A stretch of 49,694 nucleotides of DNA from Syntrophobacteraceae bacterium (GTDB lineage Bacteria > Desulfobacterota > Syntrophobacteria > Syntrophobacterales > Syntrophobacteraceae): positions 1-49,694 of the forward strand of contig JARLHP010000241.1 of the NCBI GenBank assembly GCA_031292195.1, given 5' to 3'. Each line of letters begins with the position of its first letter. The stretch's first letter is position 1. Below are positions 24,101-31,617 of this stretch, piece by piece. The notes below the pieces were generated by a model. The model did no database searches. It saw nothing but the letters and a program-made list of their open reading frames with translations, and was not told the origin of the DNA. Made by a program: the position numbers and the translations under genes.

Positions 24101-25873
24101 TTCCGGAGCCGTGCCGACGCGGAACTTACCAAAGCCATTTACAGACGTATCCCGGTACTTGTCCGCGAGGCCCAGATAGACCACCCTGAGGAAAACCAAT
24201 GGGGTGCCCGCTTCAGCACAATGTTCCACATGTCGAATGACTCCCACCTCTTCCGCACACGGGTACAATTGAAGATCGACGGCTGGCTGTTGGAGGGCAA
24301 CATCTTCCGCAAGGACGGTGCAGAGTATCTGCCACTCTATGAGGCGAAGATGATCCACCACTTCGATCATCGTTGGGGGACATATGAAGGGCAAACAAAG
24401 GCACAGGCAAACCAGGGCAAGCTACCCGAGCTAGATGAAACACAGCATGCAGATCCGAATCTCCTTGCTTTCCCAAGATATTGGGTGAAAGATGAAGATG
24501 TCCGTGGGCAACTTGCTGCCGTTTGGAACCGTATGTGGTTGACCGGATTTCGTGACATTACTGGTGCGACTGTCTTCCGAACTGTCATCCTGTCCATAAT
24601 CCCAAGAGTCGCTGTCGGTCATACTTGCCCGGTTATACTGCCTTGTAGAAACGCGTCGGACGTCTCTTTGCTAGTTGCCGTGCTCAGTTCCTTTGCTATC
24701 GACTTCACCGCTCGGCAGAAGGTCGGCGGAACCCACCTTACTTATGGCTACTTTAACCAACTCCCTGTTCCGTCACTCTCCACTTTTAGTAATGCCTGCA
24801 TGTGGTCCAATAACATACAATTCTTGCGAGATTGGTTTCTGCCGCGGATCATGGAAATGACTTACACGGCCTGGGACTTGGAGCCGTTTGCGCATGACTG
24901 TCATTATTCCGGCCCACCTTTCCGCTGGGACGAAGAACGCCGCTTTCTCATTCGCTGCGAACTTGACGCCGCCTTTTTCCACCTCTACCTGCCTACCGAA
25001 CCGGACGGCAACTGGCGCCAAGCCGAAAACGAAACTGCTGAAGACTTGCTGCTCCTCAAGGCCAGCTTTCATACCCCTCGAGACGCGGTGGCTTACATAA
25101 TGGAAACTTTCCCTATTGTGAAGCGTAAGGATGAGGCACGATGGGGAACATACCGCACCAAGGACACAATTCTCGAAATCTACGACGCCATGGCGGTAGC
25201 GATCCGCACCGGCGTTCCTTTCAAGACCAGCCTCGTCCCTCTTCCTGGTCCGCCCACGGACGCAACTGAAAACTTTATACCCATGGACCAGTGGGATCTC
25301 ACTGAATGGCCTTCCCACATTCATCCGCCTAGGCAGAGACCAATCGAGAGGCCCAAAGAGGTTCCATTGGAGGAGTTCGCTTACCCCATTTCCAACACGG
25401 ACAAAGCCATTTGTGCAGCATCCCTGGCCATTGTGGAACAATCCCAAAGCATTTCCAGCGCTGATCACCTCGACTGCCTGCTGCTCGCCACGCACCCGGA
25501 ATGGTGCAAAATCTTTCTGGACCAGAACGAGATTCGTGCTTTTGAGATCGCCAGGAATTCCGCTCCGAATTCACTTTTTGTTGCCGGCAATCAATCGATC
25601 CGATGGAAAGAGTGCAGGGACTACCTTGAGCATCGGCATGCCATCATTGTCCAGCGCAAGGATAGTAAGCGACAACCGGTCAGTCCAGGAATCACCCTTG
25701 AGTCTGTCCGAAATGGTCTGCCCGACGGTGTTGATGAGATTGCCGGGTTTGCTCTCAAAGCTATGAGGCGTATCGAAGTACTGCGTAAGAACCTGTCCTC
25801 AGCCCTGAGCGAACAGCGCAGGATTATTCATGTATTAGAAAAACAGAATACGCTTTATCGGCTTGCCGCATAG
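21146..25873 (+). CDS. Eco57I-type N6-adenine DNA methylase, DrmMI-like
   Basis: A 1575-residue protein of the large PglX/type IIG methylase class. Residues 1 to about 460 look like a nuclease-fold N-terminus (L-W-G-I-V-S-N-G-L-Q-L-R-V-L), but I cannot find a P-D...E-x-K catalytic set where one would expect it. The methylase core has S-G-S-Y-Y-T-P near 470, the SAM motif V-C-D-P-A-V-G-S-G-H-F near 511-521 and the catalytic N-P-P-W at 786-789, giving N6-methyladenine. A target-recognition-like region follows, with Y-F-N-Q-L-P-V-P near 1205 and P-F-R-W-D-E-E-R-R near 1255. In DISARM the equivalent methylase marks self DNA. If the N-terminus is inactive, cutting must come from another subunit. 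Confidence 0.85.
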   Translation: MSRRSNAFQTIRSEGGLLPPDLLRRVLEPKEKLPGTRPEDYGLPVGERLNEVITQSWNRLRKHWMEFQSVAANLPDGEPATGLTNEKWSLPLLRELGFGLLPTSAGPEVGGRTYAINRLFGSVPVHLVGCGLSLDRRAAGVRGAAAANPHGLVQEFLNRSSGHLWGIVSNGLQLRVLRDSQALSRQSFLEFDLETIFAGEVYSDFVLLWLMAHATRFAPRKGDRPETCWLEEWTKLANEQGTRALGDLRTGVEKALKILGEGFTSHPKNIALRNDLRTGQIPLADFHGQLLRLVYRLIFLFVAEDRTIEGQSMLHPSDESDTARLARERYAAHYSTGRLRELASRIKGSRHGDLWKQFQLLVGAFSGSDDFVSVRKHLALPVLGGFLWDPASTAALNSAELINHDFLEALRHLAFTRQGKVLRPVDYKNLGAEELGGVYESLLALTPQISADGARFTFAEFAGNERKTSGSYYTPDSLVQCLLDSALDPVVEEVIKGKTGADAERAILSLKVCDPAVGSGHFLVGAAHRLARHLARVRALGQGESEPSPLLYQRALRDIIGRCLYGVDVNPMAAELCRVSLWLEALEPGKPLSFLDHHIRVGNSLLGATPELIAAGLPDDAFKPIEGDDRAACAELKKRNRAKRKGWGPLFARQDAETQAHLQQASAALEEISDDRPDDIHAKELAFRRHEQTEEYRQKKKLADVWCAAFVIQKHFLTDSNDPGLPSNQPFGITQGHLNGLASGWPLTSELSAEIDCLSLRYQFFHWHLAFPDVFASGGFHCVLANPPWERVKIQEKEWFAERCPEIANAPNSAARKRLIETLKVSDPDLYQQFLDDLRKADGEAHLMRNSGCYPLCGRGDINLYTIFAERMRNLLNDDGRVGCVLPTGIATDDTTKFFFQDIIRKKSLASLYSFENEEFVFPEIHHATRFCLFTIGSRARTLPAVPEFVFFARKVDQLREAERHFTLSSDEIGLLNPNTLTCPIFRSRADAELTKAIYRRIPVLVREAQIDHPEENQWGARFSTMFHMSNDSHLFRTRVQLKIDGWLLEGNIFRKDGAEYLPLYEAKMIHHFDHRWGTYEGQTKAQANQGKLPELDETQHADPNLLAFPRYWVKDEDVRGQLAAVWNRMWLTGFRDITGATVFRTVILSIIPRVAVGHTCPVILPCRNASDVSLLVAVLSSFAIDFTARQKVGGTHLTYGYFNQLPVPSLSTFSNACMWSNNIQFLRDWFLPRIMEMTYTAWDLEPFAHDCHYSGPPFRWDEERRFLIRCELDAAFFHLYLPTEPDGNWRQAENETAEDLLLLKASFHTPRDAVAYIMETFPIVKRKDEARWGTYRTKDTILEIYDAMAVAIRTGVPFKTSLVPLPGPPTDATENFIPMDQWDLTEWPSHIHPPRQRPIERPKEVPLEEFAYPISNTDKAICAASLAIVEQSQSISSADHLDCLLLATHPEWCKIFLDQNEIRAFEIARNSAPNSLFVAGNQSIRWKECRDYLEHRHAIIVQRKDSKRQPVSPGITLESVRNGLPDGVDEIAGFALKAMRRIEVLRKNLSSALSEQRRIIHVLEKQNTLYRLAA

Positions 25874-25885
25874 GAGTTGGTAAAA

Positions 25886-27940
25886 ATGGACCTATACAAT
25901 GAATTGAACTTAGTTCAGGTCCGATCCGAACCGGATGTATGGGTGAATCGAATCGTCATCCTTGAGCGGATCACACCCAAACCGGTCTTCATCAGGAATA
26001 TTGCCTTAACTTGCGGCCTGAACATCATCTGGGCGGAAGATGCTGAGGACGGCAACTCGGAACCCAACATCACAGGTCACAGCGCCGGCAAGACGACATT
26101 CTGTAGGCTATTCCGATATATTCTGGGAGAAAGGACCTTCGGCACAAAGGGTTCAATTGAGCTTATCCGAAAAGCGTTTCCAGAGGGTTACGTCGCTGCC
26201 GAGATCCATGTTCGTGGCCGAAAATGGGCAGTTCGCCGTCCATTCGGAAACGGGCGAATGTCGTATATCGAAGAAGATGCAACTATTGAGGAGCTTCTTG
26301 AACTTGGCGGGCGAAAGGCAAATCAGGCCCTGTACCCTAAAGAGATAGGTTTGGAAGGCCTACCAGACGAACTTGCGACAGGCGAAGTTGTTGGCAAAGG
26401 GGAATCAATTCGATGGTCTCATGTCCTTGCCTGGTGCACTAGGGACCAGGAATCACGTTTTCAAAACATCCACAGCTGGCGCTCTCCTCGAAGTGAAGCA
26501 GGTACACCCTCCTTAGGATCTCCAAAGGCTGGCCCGCTGTTCATCATGCGAGCGGTGCTGGGCCTCTTTCTGCCTGACGAGCTCAAAGCGGAAGAAGGGC
26601 TTTCGGAACTGGAAGGGGATAGAGATAAGGTACGCAAGGAAATTGAGGAGAAGCGGCGAGAGCCTCAGTTCCGAGTGAACCATTATGAAGAGCAGCTTCG
26701 GCGATGTCTGAAATCCGTTTTGCCGGACGAACCCGACATTGACTCGCGGCACTTCCGCTCCGGGAACCTATTCACAAAAGATTTGGAACGTCTGACTGTC
26801 AAAGCACGAAATGCACTCCATGAGCTTATAAGCAAAGGCGAACGGGAGCGCCAAACCCTGCAAACCCGGATTGATGAACTCGGCGCAGAAGCTAAGCGCC
26901 TAAAGAATGAGCTCGATGAACAGGAAAAACATTTTGCATTGGGTGATGCAGCTGGCCAGGAGTTCTGTGCCGGACTGTCCGGAGCAGATGAACAACTCAA
27001 AAAAATCGAAGAAATTAAGAATAGCAAATGCATATTGGGCGATATTTTTTTCCGGGAATGCAGCCATATTAAGTCCCGCAAAGGCATTCTGCAAATCACA
27101 GAGGTTCTAGATGCCCGAGCTATGAAGGAGGCGGAAGCTGCACGAGCCAAGCTGTTAGAAAAAATCACCGTGCAGAAAGCTTCTCTCCAAAACGAAATCG
27201 ACCTCATCACAGCAGAGAAACTAAAGGCACTTAAAAGACGTGAGGCTTTAGCGGCTCACATCCCGGAACAACAGGGCTTGAAGCGGGATCTTGAGGCCTC
27301 ATATAAGGAGCTTGTGACCTGGATAAATCGAAGGGACAAACCTGGAAGTTATGAAGAGCTTGATCGATTAAAGGGAAAACTTAACTCTGTAGAACAGAAT
27401 ATCTCAAAAATCGAGAAGCAACTGGGAGCAGCAATCCGGCAGCATAATCAGGATCTGAAACGGCTGACCGGGATTTTCTCCAAGGCTGTAAGATCAGTGC
27501 TGTTGTCTGAGCAGTATGGCGGGAAGGTGAGCCTTGAGAACCGCGAACTGGATTTTCGAATCACCCACGGGCCGAATATGAGCGGTGAGGCAGTCGACAC
27601 GCTCTCCGTTCTCCTTGCTGACGTTTGCTCACTAATCTATAACACAGTCTCTCAAAAGTGCCATTTGCCCGGCTTCCTCCTGCATGACAGCCCCCGCGAG
27701 GCTGACCTCGGTATAGGAATCTACAAGAGCTTCATCAGGTTCGTCGCGTCCATTCAGGAGCACTTTGGCGGGGCTCAAAGTTGCCCGTTTCAGTACCTGA
27801 TCACGACCACGACCGCGCCCCCGACGGAACTGCGGAATGATAAATATCTCAAGCTGCTGCTGAATGCCTCTACTCCTGAAGGGCTTCTGCTTGGTCGTAA
27901 CATAGGGGCCGAGATACCTCAACAAAGGTCAATCTTTTGA
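25886..27940 (+). CDS. SMC/Rad50-like ATPase of the island
   Basis: A protein of about 684 residues built like a small SMC or Rad50: an N-terminal P-loop, a long charged helical middle (about residues 235-535, e.g. L-Q-T-R-I-D-E-L-G-A-E-A-K-R-L) and a C-terminal ATPase half. The P-loop reads T-G-H-S-A-G-K-T-T-F-C-R-L-F-R-Y, with Thr where the first Gly of the usual G-x-x-x-x-G-K-T stands. The C-terminal half has M-S-G-E-A-V-D-T-L-S, which could be the ABC signature, and F-L-L-H-D-S-P-R-E, a Walker-B-like strand as in DUF2326-type ATPases. ATG 25886 is chosen because AGGAG at 25872-25876 precedes it by nine bases and overlaps the methylase stop. It is not a named DISARM gene. Its position suggests a DNA-end or conformation sensor, which is inference. 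Confidence 0.75.
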   Translation: MDLYNELNLVQVRSEPDVWVNRIVILERITPKPVFIRNIALTCGLNIIWAEDAEDGNSEPNITGHSAGKTTFCRLFRYILGERTFGTKGSIELIRKAFPEGYVAAEIHVRGRKWAVRRPFGNGRMSYIEEDATIEELLELGGRKANQALYPKEIGLEGLPDELATGEVVGKGESIRWSHVLAWCTRDQESRFQNIHSWRSPRSEAGTPSLGSPKAGPLFIMRAVLGLFLPDELKAEEGLSELEGDRDKVRKEIEEKRREPQFRVNHYEEQLRRCLKSVLPDEPDIDSRHFRSGNLFTKDLERLTVKARNALHELISKGERERQTLQTRIDELGAEAKRLKNELDEQEKHFALGDAAGQEFCAGLSGADEQLKKIEEIKNSKCILGDIFFRECSHIKSRKGILQITEVLDARAMKEAEAARAKLLEKITVQKASLQNEIDLITAEKLKALKRREALAAHIPEQQGLKRDLEASYKELVTWINRRDKPGSYEELDRLKGKLNSVEQNISKIEKQLGAAIRQHNQDLKRLTGIFSKAVRSVLLSEQYGGKVSLENRELDFRITHGPNMSGEAVDTLSVLLADVCSLIYNTVSQKCHLPGFLLHDSPREADLGIGIYKSFIRFVASIQEHFGGAQSCPFQYLITTTTAPPTELRNDKYLKLLLNASTPEGLLLGRNIGAEIPQQRSIF

Positions 27941-28096
27941 TCGCTTGGGCGCGACGACACACTTCAACAGATCGAGGAAATTTTTAACTGTAAGTTTCTA
28001 CCTCTGTTACGTCATGCCCTCTGCCCTCCATTGCCTTTTCCGGGGTAAGGGCACGGGGCCGGCAGGGTGGTCCATCCCACTGCGCGGTTGCACCGC

Positions 28097-29224
28097 CTAA
28101 AAATGGCGCCTCACACCGGGGCGCGAAGCGATTCTTTTAAAAGCTCCGGCGTTCTGGCTCCACTCACTGGCCTGCCAGTTGTCCGTCGCGTCGGAACCCG
28201 CGACCCAGGAGGGAAGCGCCAGGCCGAAATATTCCGACAGGGCGAAAAGATATGGTTCATACATGGACCGCAGTTCGCCAAGCTTGGCGTCGGCTTCCTT
28301 GTCGGCGCGGGGACGCAAACCCGCGGCGGAAAGATTCGATCTCAGGCCGAGAAGCGTTTCGGGCAAAAGACGGTCGGCGGTGCGCGAAACGGGCCGCAGT
28401 CTGAAAATGAGGCACAGGTCCACTACAGCGTGCCGAGCCATGGCGAAAGTCAACTGCGCCTGGCGGGTGCACGCCCCCTCCAGGCCCACCATCACGAAGG
28501 CGCCGGCGTCAAGAACGCAAGCGAGCGCAGCCAGCCAGGACTGGTTTTCGTGCTGCGAGCGAAAATAGGCCAGCACCGGGTAAGACAGATGGCTTTCGAG
28601 CAGTTCGGCCGACCAGCGCTCCCAATCATGGAGAAGTTCGCGGATCGAGTCCATGCCGTATTCATCGCTGTGCCTTCGAAGCATCTCTTCGGCCGTGGGC
28701 GGTGAACCGGCCCGCGAGTCCAATAGAGAGATATTTACCTCCCGCCGGGAAAACGACTGGTTCAGGGCCGGCAGGTAGCCGATGACGATCGCCAGAAAGC
28801 CCAGGCCCGTCCCGGCCTCGGCAACAGCCATAAACCCGGTGAAAAGCGATAGCGGCCCGCGGCCGCCCAACCCCAGTGTGAAAAAAATCGAACCGCTGGA
28901 ATAGAGGCATGCTGCAAAGCCCAGACTCCCCCCCGTCAGTCCCCAGCAAAGAAGGCCGAAGCTTACAATCAGCATGGAGGCCCACAGAATCAGCCATAAA
29001 AGCAGGGAAAGCGGCCCGTATATGCTCAGCATGTTTTCGCGGCGGCTTTCGGGGAGCATTCGAGCAATCCGCTTCCACCCACTCCACGTCACTTGGAAAA
29101 AAAGGCGCGTCAGGCGGACTCGCCTGGTCACCCGGCGGGGAAAGACGATCGTTTCAAATGCCTCCCAAAGCACCACAAAAATAAGGAGAGCACCCAAAAT
29201 AGAAAAAAAAAGTGGAAGCGCCAT
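28097..29224 (-). CDS. Potassium-channel-like membrane protein
   Basis: A 375-residue inner-membrane protein. Hydrophobic segments lie at about 2-24, 68-95 and 120-150. Between the second and third is a pore-loop-like stretch S-S-G-S-I-F-F-T-L-G-L-G-G near 104-116; T-L-G-L-G resembles the T-x-G-x-G selectivity filter of two-helix K+ channels. The remaining 220 residues are cytoplasmic and helical, with W-E-R-W-S-A-E-L-L-E-S-H and Y-P-V-L-A-Y-F-R-S-Q-H, a pattern I have seen in proteins annotated as two-pore-domain-type potassium channel family. AAGGTGG precedes the ATG closely. Ion selectivity is inferred. It points towards the end of the defence-like island and shares no operon with it. Confidence 0.65.
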   Translation of the reverse strand: MALPLFFSILGALLIFVVLWEAFETIVFPRRVTRRVRLTRLFFQVTWSGWKRIARMLPESRRENMLSIYGPLSLLLWLILWASMLIVSFGLLCWGLTGGSLGFAACLYSSGSIFFTLGLGGRGPLSLFTGFMAVAEAGTGLGFLAIVIGYLPALNQSFSRREVNISLLDSRAGSPPTAEEMLRRHSDEYGMDSIRELLHDWERWSAELLESHLSYPVLAYFRSQHENQSWLAALACVLDAGAFVMVGLEGACTRQAQLTFAMARHAVVDLCLIFRLRPVSRTADRLLPETLLGLRSNLSAAGLRPRADKEADAKLGELRSMYEPYLFALSEYFGLALPSWVAGSDATDNWQASEWSQNAGAFKRIASRPGVRRHF

Positions 29225-29344
29225 CCACCTTTTTTAAGAAAGACCGAACGCCGGGTCAAGTCTATCCGGGGCCTGGCCCAATTTGGAATGCCCGACGCGC
29301 GGAAGGCCAGGCCACTGCCGGGGCTGCACAGACAAATAGTTGAT

Positions 29345-29806
29345 TTATATTCGAAATCCAGGAAACAGGTGCAGGAAAGCCAACATGACAAAAAGCGCCG
29401 TCACCATGTATTCCGCCGGATCTCCTGTGCGAAAAAGCCCCAAACCTATTTTCCCACCGGCGATCCGTATGCCTCCCGGAGTGAGGAAATCCCCGGCTAG
29501 GTGAAGCACTCCGGGCATGAAAAATACCCAGGTTCTGAAATGAAGGGGGAGGAGCATGCGATCCAAAAGCATAGACAGGGAGGATCGCGGGACGTAATCT
29601 GAAAAGAACATCAGAAACAGAAGCGGGGCCCCCCACAGCAGCAGGTCGTGAGTCACGGTCCGGTGGGCGACCAGCCGCACCCCGCCCGGCGCTTCCAATC
29701 GATCGGGCAGGGCTGCCGCCGCCGTACAGTAAATGATCTCCGCGGGGTGCATACCTAGAAGCGTAGCGCACGATCCCGCCATGAGCATGTGGTTATGCCA
29801 TTTCAA
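29345..29806 (-). CDS. DUF457 / YdjM-like membrane metal-dependent hydrolase family
   Basis: A 153-residue membrane protein. The pattern A-L-P-D-R, then A-H-R-T-V-T-H-D-L-L-L-W, then L-H-L-A-G-D-F-L-T-P-G-G-I reproduces the three conserved Asp/His clusters of the DUF457 family (LexA-regulated, membrane-bound predicted metal-dependent hydrolases such as YdjM). Four hydrophobic segments are likely. The start used is TTG at 29806 because M-K-W-H-N-H-M-L-M-A-G aligns with the family start and its first His; ATG at 29788 is the alternative. The substrate is unknown for the family. It is the middle of three minus-strand genes, separated from both neighbours by more than 100 bases. Confidence 0.7.
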   Translation of the reverse strand: MKWHNHMLMAGSCATLLGMHPAEIIYCTAAAALPDRLEAPGGVRLVAHRTVTHDLLLWGAPLLFLMFFSDYVPRSSLSMLLDRMLLPLHFRTWVFFMPGVLHLAGDFLTPGGIRIAGGKIGLGLFRTGDPAEYMVTALFVMLAFLHLFPGFRI

Positions 29807-29958
29807 AGTGATTGTTCCGTCCTGCGATCATGCCCGTGAACAGGGCTCGGGGGTTATCCTTGTCGGTGACCATGGGGGGCGAGGAAGGCTTGCCCCAAGC
29901 CGGCCGGAGCCATACTCCGGCCGGCGAGTTCGGGCAAGGGAATGCCGCAAATCCAAAA

Positions 29959-30159
29959 TTAATAATAATAGTAATAGTGGTGATGGCGATAGTGCCTGTG
30001 GCTCCAGTGGTGATGATGCCAGGGCCCGGCGTGCCAACGATGGCCGTAGTAATAGTAGCCATGATGATGATGGTAATAGGCTGAGGCCGGAACTACCGGA
30101 GCTATCCAGATCGTGACCGCTGCCAGCAGCAAAAACAAAAATCCAAGCACTTTTTTCAT
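29959..30159 (-). CDS. Small secreted His/Tyr-rich protein
   Basis: A 66-residue protein with a clear signal peptide (K-K-V-L-G-F-L-F-L-L-L-A-A, cleavage after P-A-S-A at 27). The mature 39 residues contain 15 His and 12 Tyr in clusters (HHHH, YYYY, HHHH, HHH, YYYYY) with Trp, Gly and Arg between. AGGAG/GAGG precedes the ATG. Small secreted His-rich proteins occur in many Gram-negatives without a named family. Binding of Ni, Zn, Cu or haem in the periplasm is plausible from composition alone. The repetitive codons create false open frames on the other strand. Confidence 0.7.
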   Translation of the reverse strand: MKKVLGFLFLLLAAVTIWIAPVVPASAYYHHHHGYYYYGHRWHAGPWHHHHWSHRHYRHHHYYYYY

Positions 30160-30612
30160 TAGGATTTCCTCTCCTGAAATCAGTTCTATTAATTTCTCAC
30201 GCTTCTCCGCCTTGACGCCGCAGCATCCCCTTCCGAGTTTTGGTCACCTGAGCGGCAATGTAGGGCCCTCACCGTAAATTTGGGACATCTCCGGCCCGGT
30301 GTCAATTGGAATCAGTAAAGAATGAGGGGTGAACAGTAATGAATGATAAGATAAATAGCGCGGCGAGGCCGGGCCCCCCGCACCCCCTCGCCGCTTCGCG
30401 ACTTTGTTTGGCGTTTCGGAGGCGGCCTTCGGCCAAAGCGGGCCGGATCCCGGGGCGCGCGGGGAGGCGCTCCCCCGCTCTTTTTATCTCCTTTTATTTG
30501 CCTTCAAGGGCTGCCCCCCTCTCGGGGAGACCGTCCGTTTTCTTGTTTCTTTTCCATGCTGCTTTGGTATTATTTCACCAACTTTGCTGACTCCACGGGA
30601 AAGGTTTCGCCA
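30160..30612. other. Intergenic, divergent promoter region
   Basis: This 453-base gap separates the His/Tyr-rich gene (minus) from the response regulator (plus) and must carry both promoters. Short GC-rich frames at 30339-30661 are not protein-like. Nothing definite was identified; GGGAAAGG at 30597-30604 is the probable ribosome binding region for the regulator. Confidence 0.4.
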
Positions 30613-31287
30613 ATGCGAATACTGCTGGTCGAAGACGATCCGAAAATCGCCGCCTATATAACAAACGGGCTAAAACAGGCCGGCTTTGTCGTCGATCATG
30701 CCGTCGATGGTTCAGACGGGAGGGACTTCGCACTCACTGGTCTCTATGATGCGGCAATCATTGACATCATGCTGCCCAAAATGGATGGCCTCAGCTTGAT
30801 AGAGGAGATCAGGAGCCAGAATATTTCCACACCGGTAATTATTCTGAGCGCCAAGAAATCAGTTAATGATCGAATCAGGGGACTTCAGACCGGGAGCGAC
30901 GATTACCTCACCAAACCTTTTGCCTTCGGCGAACTGCTGGCCCGTGTACAAGCCCTCATAAGAAGGGGCGCCACCCCGGTTCAACCAAACCGCATCAGCG
31001 TCGGGGACCTCACTCTTGACCCTGTCAGCCGGGAAGTCTCGCGAGCAGGCGCTCCCATCGATCTGCAGCCGAGGGAATTCACCTTGCTCGAATACTTCAT
31101 GCGCAATGCCGGTCGAGTAGTCTCTAAAACCCTCGTCCTGGACCAGGTATGGAACTATAAATTCGACCCGCATACGAATTCGGTCGATGTGCTGGTTTGC
31201 CGATTGCGAAACAAGCTGGACAAGGGCTTTGAAAAGAAGATGCTTCACACCATCCGGGGCGTCGGGTACATTCTGAAAGGATCCTGA
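30613..31287 (+). CDS. OmpR/PhoB-family response regulator
   Basis: A 224-residue two-component regulator. The receiver starts M-R-I-L-L-V-E-D-D-P with the acidic pair at 8-9, phospho-acceptor Asp51 in I-I-D-I-M-L-P-K-M-D-G and the conserved Lys in Y-L-T-K-P-F. The C-terminal half is a winged helix (L-T-L-D-P-V-S-R-E-V, then L-Q-P-R-E-F-T-L-L-E-Y, then D-V-L-V-C-R-L-R-N-K-L-D), most like CusR/CopR-type metal or envelope-stress regulators. ATG 30613 is chosen because the receiver begins there; an upstream ATG at 30556 would add 19 non-domain residues. No kinase is adjacent. The nearest is the sensor at 37445 on the same strand, after a block of transporters. Confidence 0.9.
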   Translation: MRILLVEDDPKIAAYITNGLKQAGFVVDHAVDGSDGRDFALTGLYDAAIIDIMLPKMDGLSLIEEIRSQNISTPVIILSAKKSVNDRIRGLQTGSDDYLTKPFAFGELLARVQALIRRGATPVQPNRISVGDLTLDPVSREVSRAGAPIDLQPREFTLLEYFMRNAGRVVSKTLVLDQVWNYKFDPHTNSVDVLVCRLRNKLDKGFEKKMLHTIRGVGYILKGS

Positions 31288-31617
31288 TTTCCGCTGGATT
31301 GTTTTAACCCGCAACCCCTCCTCGCACATACCGCAAAACCATCCACAAAGCACACGAAGAATCACCAAGCAGCAGCCCAAGGCCTCTTTATCTTCATTCG
31401 CCATCCTTCGTGTGCTTCGTGGATAAATCGTCAACTCACTTGTACTAGCTTTCACATAATCCTTTCCAAAAATTAATGATCCGGACAGGCTCCGTTAAGC
31501 TTCCGGTCAGGACACGGTAAAGTTGAACCCAATATACTGCGGACCTGTTGAGCAAAGACAGTGCGCACCAGGATTTGGAACGTGGTCCAGCCAAATCTTT
31601 ACTAAGGGGGGTTCAGC
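31288..31617. other. Intergenic with long inverted repeat
   Basis: This 330-base gap separates the regulator from the first TSUP permease. It holds a near-perfect 18-bp inverted repeat (31342-31359 with 31406-31423). AAGGGGGG just before 31618 is the ribosome binding site of the permease. No gene is seen. Confidence 0.5.
31342..31423. repeat. 18-bp inverted repeat, 46-base spacer
   Basis: TCCACAAAGCACACGAAG at 31342-31359 is the reverse complement of CTTCGTGTGCTTCGTGGA at 31406-31423 except for one base, which would still form a G-U pair in RNA. CTTCGTGTGCTTCGTGG units are common intergenic repeats in this kind of genome, so two head-to-head repeat copies are more likely than a terminator. 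Confidence 0.7.

Noticed and set aside
12561-27940. BREX or classical type I restriction-modification as the identity of the island
   Set aside because: No BrxC/PglY-type ATPase, PglZ phosphatase, Lon-like protease, HsdR or HsdS is present; the helicase/DUF1998 and SNF2 pair fits DISARM or Druantia parts better.
29733-30116. Plus-strand Asn/Ser/Asp-rich frames
   Set aside because: These are antisense reads of the His/Tyr codon runs of the secreted peptide gene on the minus strand.
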